From NCBI GenBank assembly GCA_011763485.2, contig JAANSK020248052.1, positions 1-23,520 on the forward strand: a stretch of DNA of 23,520 nucleotides, read 5' to 3'. The notes beneath the pieces are model-generated. The model was not told the origin of the DNA, made no database searches, and saw only the letters and a list, made by a program, of their open reading frames with translations. The first letter of the stretch is position 1. Each line of letters begins with the position of its first letter. The DNA is from Isoetes engelmannii (lineage: Eukaryota; Streptophyta; Lycopodiopsida; Isoetales; Isoetaceae). The position numbers and the translations under genes were made by a program. Below, piece after piece: positions 9,955-19,875 of this stretch.

Positions 9955-10482
9955 ATGTTGGCATCTTCTTCTCAAATGCTGGCATTAACGTTTCAAAACG
10001 ATATAAAATCTTAGTGCATTTATATACATCAGCATCAATTCTGCACATATTATCACTTTCATCTTTCTATACATAATCAATGTGCCAATAACATCCCCTT
10101 GTTGAAAATCAAGGTCAAGGCATTAGAATTGCACTCACTGATCCAAGAAGAGGAATAATTTGCGCCTTATCAGCCAATAGATATTGTACTTGACGCAGAG
10201 AGGGGTAAAAGTAAAGAGAAACATGATCTCAAAAATGCAAAACATAACATTTTTATACTTGTAATCACAATACAGTGTTCCCAATTCTTCCGTCTCTTTT
10301 TCAGCTAACTTTGCTACTACCAATCCATTCTTCCGTTCCCAGGAAGAGGATAAGTCACATGGGTTCAGCAATGTATTTCTGTACATGAATTTGTAGACGT
10401 GAAACAATGGAGTTAAAAAGGCTTCTCATATTTATAACATACAAAGATTTCTTACTGTCTGTCAAGGTATTGGAATTTTTCT
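9955..10482. other. Region downstream of the OPT gene
   Basis: This stretch would hold the 3' untranslated region of the minus-strand OPT gene. No strong AATAAA is seen close to the stop on the minus strand, so the transcript end is not placed. The minus-strand frames at 10135-10407 and 10355-10570 show no family resemblance. Confidence 0.5.
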
Positions 10483-13153
10483 TCAGTATAGAGGACAGCC
10501 TTCTACAACAATACCTGGGGCAGTAGGACATGAAGCAAGAGGGCAATTGTCCACATTTGTCCCCCACCAATTCAGACTCTTGTCATTCAGACCAAGGGAG
10601 AAATATATAAACACTCCCATGAATGCCAATCCAGCATCGAGTGCAGCAGATAAGACATAGTTATATCGTTGCCACCATTTTTTTCTGTAGTTGAATATGT
10701 AGTAGTTGAAGATGGTACCCACAGTTATCCAACAGATGTAATTCACAGCGGTTGCTGGCGGCATGTATGCAGAAGCTCCAAGAAGTACTGGCATGTTGAT
10801 TAATGGGATCCATTTTACCTTTGGGAAAGCCTTAGAGAAACCCCAAACTATAATCGGTAAAATAGCTCCACCCAAGAAAAACCAGCTTAGCTGTTTATAT
10901 TCGCCAAGGGATCCAAATATCCTCTTTGGACCAACAAGACCCCAAATGACTGATGCATCAAAGAACACGCGGTCACTTGGACAAGTCCACGGACTACCAG
11001 CTGGAAGCAAATCCTTGTGACAGATGTTTGGGATGGAATTCAGCAGGGTCCATGCTACTACCATGTTCACAATCCCAGCTAAGATTGTACCTATGACCTG
11101 TAAATAGAAGGAATTCATGTTATGACAATGCTTAGAAAGTGTTATGTGCATTTCTTGCTTGTGATTATACCTGCACTATGAACATTGAGCGCGGTGGCAC
11201 CTTCATATAATGCCCCAGCTTGAAGTCTTGTAAGAATGCAATGGCCTGAGTCATGCTCATGTATCCATAGGTTTTAAAGCAGACGTTTGCTATAGGTTTT
11301 CCTGGCAGAAGATACCCCATTATGTACTCCGTGATTATGTTCAAGCCTGGTGTCTGCACATTGCCTTAGTAAGTTTTTTAATGCCTAATATTCATGAAGG
11401 CATAATTTTTTTTTAGTTATTCTGGTTTACCTGGTTTGTGGTTGCAGTGATAACACCAATAGGCAATGTAAAAAGCGATGCGAGAGCGCATGCGAACAGT
11501 ACACCCCACCATGGAAGCTGTAGCTGTTCATTATAACCCTCACATATTGCTATTGTCGCTGCAATGGTACCAATTAGAAGAACTATAAACCACCAATCTG
11601 GAATACTGGGATATTTTTTCATAAGGCGCATATTGATGTCTGGCTTCTCATGTATAGCCTCTCTGGCACGCTGCCAGATTTCTCTAAATGCATAAATTTA
11701 GGATGTCAGTGATAGATAAAAGACATAACAAGTCTAAAACATGGAAAAGATGAAGGCTACTCACTTTCCATTGAAACAAGCCACATGAGTCAGGGTGGCT
11801 GCAATGGCAGCAAATCCAACCCCATATGTGACAGCGAAAAAGGTGCTCAAGTGAATAGGTCCCTTCTTTTGATAAGCATTCAGATCAAGATTAAATTTCT
11901 TGTCTACAATGGAAGTAATATCATAGACTTGTCCATCAGTTGTGAATAAGTCACTTGAAAATATTGGAAATGTTTTAGCATTATATATGTTTCCCCAATA
12001 CGCAATTGGAGTAACCACATACAATACAATACAGAAGCCCACAGCCACATTGACTATAGCAAACCATGGAGCTACAAGTGGACTCAAAAGGTAAGCAGAG
12101 GTAGTGGCCCAGTCAAGAGCAAATGAACCTAAACCTAGACCACCGAGACCAGAACCAAGTTGCTGTGCAAGGACGGAGCGAGGCCAGGCCCAACATACCC
12201 AGGACATGGATGTCAACATTGAGAACATATAGCCGGGCAATATGTAATATGAAAAGCTCAAAACCATCATGACCAAGAAAAATTTTGTTCTGGACAAACC
12301 CTTATGAGTATCCTTCTCATGCAATGTCCTGGAAGAAACAAGACAGCCATTTTAGCAAGTATATCTCTCTTGCTATTTTTCTTCCTATTAACCAGCTTTT
12401 AGTAAACTAATGACCTACCTGAACAGGGACACTTGCACTAAGTTTGATGGCCACCACATTTGTGCTGGTTCAACTAGATATTTCCTCATCAGTCCAGCCC
12501 AGCCATAGCCTAATACCTGCCTTTCTTGGTTAATGTCTAACTAAAATGCTGAAAAGACTAAGATGATGCCAACAAAATAGAGTAGTTCTTTAACTTACCT
12601 GAGTTGTGATGACAACGAGAAGACCAGCAGTGAAGGTTATATTTCTTTGGTAAAATGCTTTAATAATGTTCACAATGCCCACTGCATAAGCTCCTCCATT
12701 TCCAAATGCACTGCCAGCGTTGGCAAATATGGTAATGAGGACATGCTCCTTCATGTTAAAAGGACCAGGATTGAGGGAGAATTCATAACCAAGAAAAGGA
12801 ATTCTGAAAATTGTAGCAGGCAAAGAAGCAGCCATTAGCCTGCCAAGGGGCAATGCCATGACCTGGACAGGGATTGAAGAGATGATAAGGGGCTCTGTTC
12901 TGTAAGAAAAGAACTGATTGAGAAAAGATAAGAGGGCACAAGAGACGAGCCCAAGGGTCCACATGCGGAAAGTCCACACAGGCAAGGTCGGATCATCCGT
13001 AATATCAACGGTAAGAGCCACCTGCTCAATTGGGGAGTTCTCCTCACCATCGCAATCATCATTTTCAGCTTCAAGAACGATATTTTCATTCTCAGATTCT
13101 GTTCTGTCCATATCCAAGGTACTTTTCGGCAGCAGAGGGCTTATTTCCGACAT
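10483..13153 (-). CDS. OPT: Oligopeptide transporter, OPT family (PT clade)
   Basis: This gene probably encodes a proton-coupled membrane carrier of small peptides or metal-ligand complexes, normally at the plasma membrane. Six minus-strand exons: 13153-12599, 12516-12419, 12328-11765, 11683-11431, 11353-11171 and 11097-10483 (TGA at 10485-10483). All introns are GT-AG, 73-90 bp, and the phases join without a break to 755 residues, the usual length for the family. The N-terminus is acidic and hydrophilic (residues 1-55), followed by many hydrophobic segments. The clade motif [10 protein letters not shown] is at 128-137 and KVPPR, the KIPPR box, is at 541-545. The sequence [14 protein letters not shown] near 85-98 and the C-terminal [13 protein letters not shown] are also typical. 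ATG 13153 is chosen over the in-frame 13249 because the extra 32 residues look unlike OPT N-termini. No stop or frameshift is seen. The substrate cannot be read from the sequence. Confidence 0.96.
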
Positions 13154-13403
13154 CAAGAACAGGATGCAATTACAATGCAAGCTGGGAAGGACCCAGAAAC
13201 AGGAAAATGGGGCATGAAAATTCAAGATCTGGAGCTCTGGCCGGACCAAAAATTCAACCCGTCTTTATTTACTGGAAAACTAAAAGACCGGGGGAGCTAG
13301 AAAAATGGAGGGGAGTTTAATTTGGGGATTGAAATAGACCGGGGGAGCTAAAAACAAAATGGTAGGGGAGTTTAATTAATTGTTTAATTTGGGGATTGAA
13401 ATA
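13154..13403 (-). promoter_or_regulatory. OPT upstream region with tandem duplication
   Basis: The sequence upstream of the OPT start should hold its 5' untranslated region and proximal promoter. It contains a direct tandem duplication: 13286-13336 and 13337-13403 share GACCGGGGGAGCTA, the GGGGAGTTTAATT block and TTTGGGGATTGAAATA. The second copy carries extra bases in its middle. No TATA box is assigned with confidence. A regulatory role is inferred from position only. Confidence 0.45.
13286..13403. repeat. 51/67-bp tandem duplication
   Basis: Two adjacent copies begin with GACCGGGGGAGCTA at 13286 and 13337 and end with GGGGATTGAAATA. The second is longer by about 16 bp, from a repeated TTTAATT piece in its middle. 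Confidence 0.85.
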
Positions 13404-14690
13404 GGCAAGGTCTTTCATTTTCATAAATTAATTGTACCCTTCATAAAAGTCCGTTCAATTCAGTTCAATTATTATGTAACTTATTTTATTTGTATTCTTT
13501 TCCATGCACTTTGGTTGGTTCCTAATTCTCGAGGATTAGACTTTGAATATATTTTGTACCCACGGCTCAAATTTAGTGGCCCACCGAACTGAGAAAAATG
13601 TCGTCCCATATGCGATATTACCGGATTTCTGGATTTTCTGAAGCCTACTTCCTGAATGTCTTTGGATCTTTTTGCAAAAATAGCCAGAAATTTTTTTATC
13701 TAATCGGAAATTTTTAAGGATGGCCAGATTTTTCGGGGCCCAACCCTCCTATTTTGGAACCATGTTTGTACCATATGGAATGTTCTGGCTTCTAACGTGT
13801 TCCTTCTTTCTTTCATCCATTTTCTAACCAGAGTCAATTCTTAAGATATAGAATATTGCTTCAAAGGAACTGGATCATGTGCCCTCAGCCTCAAATTACT
13901 TTAATAACATAGAACTGACTCCATCAGTATATACTGCAAAAAGTTACCATGTGGATTGTGTGCTTGAAAAGTTGGCAACCTTTTGCTTCTAATGACAACC
14001 ATTATTATAATACTACGAAGAGAAGGAGCATGGGGAACACTGCTCTTTAGAAAATTACACTCTGGAGAATGTGCTTCACCTACTTTTCATGGAACTACTT
14101 AAATCTCTGACATCCAAGTTGGCCACCTTTTGTGTCTGTTCACTATATTCTCTGTCATATTACATGTCTATGCAAGCTTGAAGGATAAAAAATTCTGGGT
14201 GTTCTAATCTTGGAACCATTGCTGGTCTAGAGGTGGAAGTATACCATTTATAAGGTTTTCTTATTTTGTAATAGAACCAATAAGTTTGGCAAGGTTAAAG
14301 GCAACTTTGGCTTTGTTGGATATCTAGGTCGGGTCTTGTATTTTAGCCTAGACTTGTATATAGTCTTTTCTAATTATAAATATGTTGGTGCTACGAAGAG
14401 GAAGAGCATAAGTACCATTGCTTTATGTGGCATTTACAACTCTTTACTTGTTGGGCTAGAGGAAGCTTGTAAAGTTTGCGTACCTAGCTAGGCTATTAAC
14501 CTACAAAGTTACAAAAGAATTTTGGTCAATATCATATCTATATGCATGTAGAAACATCGAAGACATAAACACCATTGACATTAAGTATGCATCTTGAAGT
14601 TCTTGGATAAAGAGAATAATTTCTTTCTAGTATGTTTGACTCCTCAAATGCATTTGACAGACTTGCAGAGCGTGGTGTTGATCCTCCATA
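13404..14690. other. Gene-free stretch
   Basis: No coding frame of family character or structured repeat was found. The base composition is AT-rich, with short homopolymer runs. Some of it may be distal promoter of the OPT gene; nothing in the sequence shows that. Confidence 0.55.
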
Positions 14691-15025
14691 GGGACACTAT
14701 CTTCTATGTACCAGGTTTATTTGCCTGGATTTTTGCCTAGTAAGTCAGATACATTGCACGTGCCTTGTTGGTTTGCATTGGAGGATTTCCCTCTTGAATT
14801 GCAAATTTCAGATTTTATAATGGCTATTGCTAATGGGTTGAGTATACATCTCGCTTGTTCTATTGTTAATGGTCCTAGTGTTTCCATTCCTCTATCAGTT
14901 TTAAGAGTGACTCTCTTTTCTTCAAGTACAAATTGTGTCTGCTTAATGGACCAGAACTTGCCAAGATGTTTCCCAAATTTGGATATAATTATATATGTAC
15001 ATGTAACTCGAAGGAAGCTCACAAA

Positions 15026-15032
<7 letters not shown>
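14691..15032 (+). pseudogene. Possible DUF4283-like (LINE ORF1-like) relic
   Basis: A 108-codon plus-strand frame opens at 14706. It includes VYLPGFLPSK, then HVPCWFALEDFPLELQ, then FIMAIANGLSIHL. The order, a proline-rich lead, then P-x-W-aliphatic-x-L-x-x-hPL, then an I-A/G-N-x-h-G/S helix start, resembles the DUF4283 domain found in plant LINE ORF1-type proteins. The match is by memory and weak. No zinc knuckle or partner ORF2 is present, an in-frame stop precedes it at 14688-14690, and the last codons run into the tandem array. It may be a decayed transposon fragment or chance. Confidence 0.3.
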
Positions 15033-15068
<36 letters not shown>

Positions 15069-15992
15069 ATATTAAATAACTATACCAACAATAATCAATA
15101 GAACTACATATCATTTGACGTTTACTATATTATTCGTTAATAACTCATCTATAGGCCCATCATTGCCCCCTAAAATGACGCTATCGACCTTAACTTTCTA
15201 ACATAATCGAAAATTAAAACCAATTTCTAATGTAAAAAAAGACTCAAATATCAAGGGACAATAATAAGTCAATTAAGTTTATATTGTTGGTCATCCAAAA
15301 TTTAAGATTTACTCTAAAACTATAAGAACTTTTTTAACATAAATATTTCGTTTCAAAATTTTACAATGCAAACTCAAATTAAATCCCATAAAAAATCGTA
15401 AGCACAATTTTTACCAATAACGATAAGAAAATCATAAGGACCAAAAAGCCTACAAGTAATTTTTCTTCACCTTTAGGCTGTAAAAATAACTTGTAGTGCT
15501 GCCCAAGCTGGCGTCTAAAAAATTTAAGTTTAATTTAAATCTAGAAATGAGCGTAGAAAATAAAAAAAGCACAACAAACTTATATTTACCTAAATTCCAA
15601 ATTGATAAGCTTCATCTTCATATTAGATAATTGATATATTCTTGTATTTACAAAAAATGTCCAAGATATAGATAAGAGAGGAGATGTTCCATAAAAAAAA
15701 TTACAACTCTTTTCTTTTTCTTCCGATGTAAAAATAAACCTAAAATAAAAATTGAAGGATATTAATACTATATAATTTCGACAAACGTTACCAAGAAATA
15801 TTACCAAAGAACTTACCAAGATATGTCGTCGTCAATACGATGCTAAACATGATCAACGTATGGAATGAAACCTAAAGGCCTTGACATGCTGAGAGTAACT
15901 CAGCCTTTCTAGTCTCTATTTGCTTGACCACAACTTCTAAACACAGGCCTGAACACCATCGAAACTCCTGGTCATTCAACAATGGATGCCAC
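15007..15992. repeat. Array unit 1, type A
   Basis: Starts with CTCGAAGGAAGCTCACAAAT and a long (AAAT)n tract to about 15070. It contains the type A GACGTTTACTATATTA block. It ends with the 187-bp exon-like block (15817-16003) that overlaps the start of unit 2. Confidence 0.88.
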
Positions 15993-16003
15993 CTCGAAGG
16001 AAG
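15817..16003 (-). other. 187-bp exon-like block, copy 1
   Basis: On the minus strand the block is bounded by TTTGCTAG at its start and followed by GTAAGTTC, like a splice acceptor and donor. One frame reads SRWHPLLNDQEFR and then LEVVVKQIETRKAELLSACQ before a TAG. Compared with copy 2, most of the differences in the readable part fall at third positions of this frame. It may be a fossil exon carried in the array. I do not recognise the protein, and the stop argues that it is not coding now. Confidence 0.35.
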
Positions 16004-17009
16004 CTAGCAAATAAATAAATAAATATTAATTACCTATAACAATAATAATCAATAGAACTACATACTTTTTGACGCAAATTTTCAATACTAGTCAAATGTT
16101 TTCGCACATTTATTATATTATCCGTTAATAACTTATCTATCGGCCCACCGTTGCTTCCTTGAATGGCCCTATCGATATATCCCTATTGTATTTCTATTTC
16201 TAGAAAATAGCAAGGGAAGACAAAATTAAACCTTAACTTTATAACATAATCATAAATGAAAATCAATTCTAATAAAAAAGACTCAAAAATTAAGGGACAA
16301 TAAGTTAATTTCTTTTATATTGTTGGTCATACAAAATTTAAGATTTAGTCCAGAACTATAAAAAACTTTTTTTAACATAGATAGTTCGTTTCGAATTTTT
16401 ACAATGCAAACTCAAATTAAACCCCATAAAAAACGTAAGTACAAATAGTGCCAATAACGTTAAGAAAATCATAAGGACCAAAAGGCCTCCAAGTAATTTT
16501 TCTTCACATTTAGGCTGCAGAAATATGAAAAAAAAAAATATAAAAAAAAAAATTTACATTTACTTAAATTCCAAATCTATAAGCTTCATCTCCATATTAG
16601 ATAGTTGATACATTCTTGCACTTACAAGAATGTCCCAGATATAGATAAGAGAGATCTACCACAAAAAATATAACTTTTTTGTGCTTCTTCCAATAATAAA
16701 GTAAACCTAAAATAAAAATTGAAGGATTAATATTCTATAATTTGGACAAACGTTACCAAGGAACTTACCAAGATACTATGTAAAGTCATATTAAATAATA
16801 TGACTTATGTGCCCAACTCATATTAGATAATTGATACATTCTTGCACTTACAAGAATGTCCAAGATATAAGTAAGAGAGAAAATGTAAAAAAAAAAAAAA
16901 AAAAAATAACTTTTTTGTGCTTCTTCTAATGTAAAAGTAAGCCTAAAATAAAAATTGGAGGAAATTAATGTTCTATAATTTGGTTATGATTATATATGTA
17001 TATATGTAA
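15993..17009. repeat. Array unit 2, type B, with internal duplication
   Basis: A type B unit. Its second half holds an internal near-duplicate of about 200 bp: the stretch from CATATTAGATAGTTGATACA near 16590 recurs from CATATTAGATAATTGATACA near 16818, followed in both by AACTTTTTTGTGCTTCTTC. An A-run near 16886-16906 interrupts the second copy. It ends with an AT-rich junction (TATATATGTATATATGTAAC) rather than the exon-like block. Confidence 0.85.
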
Positions 17010-17028
17010 CTCGAAGGAAGCTGACAAA

Positions 17029-17059
<31 letters not shown>

Positions 17060-17957
17060 ATCAATAAATAAATATTAAATAACTATACCAACAATAATCA
17101 ATAGAACTACATATCTTTTGACGTTTACTATATTATTCGTTAATAACTCATCTATAGTCCCACCATTGCCCCTTAAATAACGCTATCGACCTTAACTTTC
17201 TAACATAATCATAAATAAAAACCAATCCTTAATGTAAAAAAGACTCAAATATCAAGGGACAATAAGTCAATTAACTTTATATTGTTGGTCATCCAAAATT
17301 TAAGATCTACTCTAAAACTATAAGAACTTTTTTAACATAGATAGTTCGTTTCAAAATTTCACAATGCAAACTCAAATTACACCCCATAAACAATCGTAAG
17401 CACAATTTTTGCCAATAACGATAAGAAAATTATAAGGACCAAAAAGCCTCCAAGTAAATTTTCTTCACGGCTGTAAAAATGACTTGTAGTGTTGCCCAAG
17501 TTGGCATCTGAAAAATTTAAGTTTAATTTAAATCTGGAAATGAGCGTAGCAAAATAAAAAAAACACAACAAACTTATATTTACCTAATTCCAAATCGATA
17601 AGCTTCATCTTCATATAAGATACTTGATACATTCTTGCACTTACAAAAATGTCCAAGATATAGATAAGAGAGGAGATATTCCATACAAAAAATTACAACT
17701 CTTTTGTTTTTCTTTTAATGTAAGAATAAGCCTAAATTAAAAATTGAAGGATATTAATACTATATAATTTCGACAAACGTTACCAAAAAACATTACCAAA
17801 GAACTTACCAAGATATGTCAAAGATATAGGTAGGAGAGGAAACTTACAAAAAAAAAAAACTTTTTTGCGCTTCTTCTAATGTAAAAGTAAGCCTAAAATA
17901 AAAATTGGAGGTAATTAATATTCTATAATTTGCATATGATTATATATGTATATGTAA
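17010..17957. repeat. Array unit 3, chimeric type A'
   Basis: Starts and runs as type A. Its last ~130 bp, from about 17815, switch to the B-type ending (GCGCTTCTTCTAATGTAAAA, then ATTCTATAATTTG and the TATATATG junction). It lacks the 187-bp exon-like block, so it looks like a recombinant between an A front and a B tail. Confidence 0.83.
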
Positions 17958-18933
17958 CTCGAAGGAAATTGACAAATAAATAAATATATCAATAAATAAA
18001 TAAATCAATAAATAAATATTAAATAACTATACCAACAATAATCAATAGAACTACATATCTTTTGACGTTTACTATATTATTCGTTAATAAGTCATCTATA
18101 GGCCCACCATTGCCCCCTTAAATGACGCTATCGACCTTAACTTTCTAACATAATCATAAATTAAAACCAATTTTTAATCTAAAAAAGACTCAAATATCAA
18201 GGGACAATAAGTCAATTAACTTTATATTGTTGGTCATCCAAAATTTAAGATTTACTCTAAAACTATAAGAACTTTTTTAACATAGATAGTTCGTTTCAAA
18301 ATTTTACAATGCAAACTCAAATTAAACCCCATAAAAAATCGTAAGCACAATTTTTGCCAATAACAATAAGAAAATCATAAGGACCAAAAAGCTTCCAAGT
18401 AAATTTTCTTCATCTTTAGGCGGTAAAAATGACTTGTAGTGCTGCCTATGCTGGCATCTGAAAATTTTAAGTTTATTTTAAATCTAGAAATGAGCATAGA
18501 AAATAAAAAAACACAACAAACTTATATTTACCTAAATTCCTAATCGATAAGCTTCATCTTCATATTAGATAATTGATATATTCTTGCATTTACAAAAATG
18601 TCCAAGATATAGATAAGAGAGGAGATGTTCCATAAAAAAAATTACAACTCTTTTGTTTTTCTTCCAATGCAAAAATAAACCTAAAATAAAAATTGAAGGA
18701 TATTAATACTAAAAAATTTTGACAAACGTTACCAAGAAACATTACCAAAGAACTTACGAAGATACGTCGCCGTCAATGCGATGCTAAACATGATCGACGT
18801 ATGGAATGAACCCTGAAAGCTTTGTCATGCTGAGAGTAACTCGGCCTTTCTAGTCTCCATTTGCTTGACCACGACTTCTAAACACAGGCCAGAACGCCAT
18901 CGAAACTCCTGATCATCCAACAATGGATGCCAC
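17958..18933. repeat. Array unit 4, type A
   Basis: Type A with a CTCGAAGGAAATT variant start and an AAAT tract interrupted by ATATC and ATC. It ends, like unit 1, with the exon-like block at 18758-18944, so units 4-5 repeat the layout of units 1-2. Confidence 0.87.
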
Positions 18934-18944
18934 CTCGAAGGAAG
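18758..18944 (-). other. 187-bp exon-like block, copy 2
   Basis: Same length and place as copy 1, at the second A-to-B junction. It has a better acceptor (TTTGCCAG after a T-rich tract) and the same GTAAGTTC donor. The frame reads SRWHPLLDDQEFR and LEVVVKQMETRKAELLSA, then a TGA, a different stop from copy 1. See copy 1 for the interpretation. Confidence 0.35.
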
Positions 18945-19875
18945 CTGGCAAATAAATAAATAAATAAATATTAATTAACTATACCAACAATAATAAATAG
19001 AACTACATACTTTTTGACGCAAATTTTCAATACTAGTCAAATGTTTTCGCACATTTATTATATTATACATTAATAACTTGTCTATAGGCCCACCATTGCC
19101 TCCTTGAATGGCCATATCGATATCTCCCTCTTGTATTTATATTTCTAGAAAATAGCAAGGGAAGACAAAATTAAACCTTAACTTTATAACATAATCACAA
19201 ATTAAAATCAATTCTAATGTAAAAAAGACTCAAAAATCAAGGGACATTAAGTTAATTACTTTTATATTGTTGGTCATTCAAATTTTAAGAACTATAAAAA
19301 CTTTTTTTTAACATAGATAATTCGTTCCAATTTTTTACAATGCAAACTCAAATTAAACCCCATAAAAAATCGTAAGCACAAATGGTGTCAATAAGGATAA
19401 GAAAATCATAAGGATCAAAAGGCCTCTAAGTAATTTTTTTCACCTTTAGGCTGCAGAAATGAACATAAAAGGAAAAAAAAAACATTTACTTAAATTCCAA
19501 ATCGATAAGCTTCATCTCCATATTAGATAGTTGATATATCCTTGCATTTACAAGAATGTCCAAGATATAGATAAGAGAGATCTACCACAAAAAATATAAC
19601 TTTTTTGTGCTTCTTCCAATATAAAAGTTTCAAAATTTTACAATTCAAATTCAAATTAAACCATATAGAAAATCGTAAGCACAAATTTTGCCAATAATCA
19701 TAAGACAATCATAAGAACAAAAGCCTCCAAGTAATTTTTCTTCACCTTTAGGCTGTAAAAATGACTTGTAGTGCTGCCCAAGGTGGCCTCTGAAAAATTT
19801 AAGTCTAACTTAAATTGAGAAATGAACATAGAAACTAAAAGAAGCACAACAAACTTATCTACTTATTTAAAAAGT
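18934..19875. repeat. Array unit 5, type B, partial/recombinant end
   Basis: Starts as type B, with the same insert as unit 2. Near 19628, after CTTCTTCCAATATAAAAGTT, the sequence jumps back to the middle of a unit (TTTCAAAATTTTACAATTC) and repeats that part until about 19860, where similarity stops and non-repeat DNA begins. Confidence 0.83.

Larger units (their letters stand above)
14978..19875. repeat. Tandem array of ~1-kb units in two types (A-B-A'-A-B)
   Basis: Five copies of an AT-rich unit lie head to tail. The landmark CTCGAAGGAAGCT (GGAAATT in one copy) starts at 15007, 15993, 17010, 17958 and 18934, giving unit lengths of 986, 1017, 948 and 976 bp and a partial last unit. Every unit carries an (AAAT)n tract, then blocks such as CCAACAATAATCAATAGAAC, TTATATTGTTGGTCAT, CAATGCAAACTCAAATTA and AAAATCATAAGGACCAAAA. 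Type A reads TTTTGACGTTTACTATATTA; type B has an insert, GACGCAAATTTTCAATACTA and more, plus a CTAGAAAATAGCAAGGGAAG block. Type order is A, B, A', A, B. Copies differ by base changes and small indels, so the array is not very recent. No terminal inverted repeats or transposon coding sequence is seen. Confidence 0.93.

Noticed and set aside
10355-10570. Small minus-strand frame overlapping the OPT 3' end
   Set aside because: It overlaps the end of the last OPT exon in another frame and has no motif of its own.
13154-13249. In-frame upstream ATG of the OPT gene
   Set aside because: The added 32 residues are hydrophobic and Cys-rich, unlike OPT N-termini, while ATG 13153 gives the usual acidic start.
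14978-19875. CRISPR array or centromeric satellite
   Set aside because: Units are about 1 kb in a plant-type nuclear context, which rules out CRISPR. The five divergent copies are too few and too long to be called a centromeric satellite.
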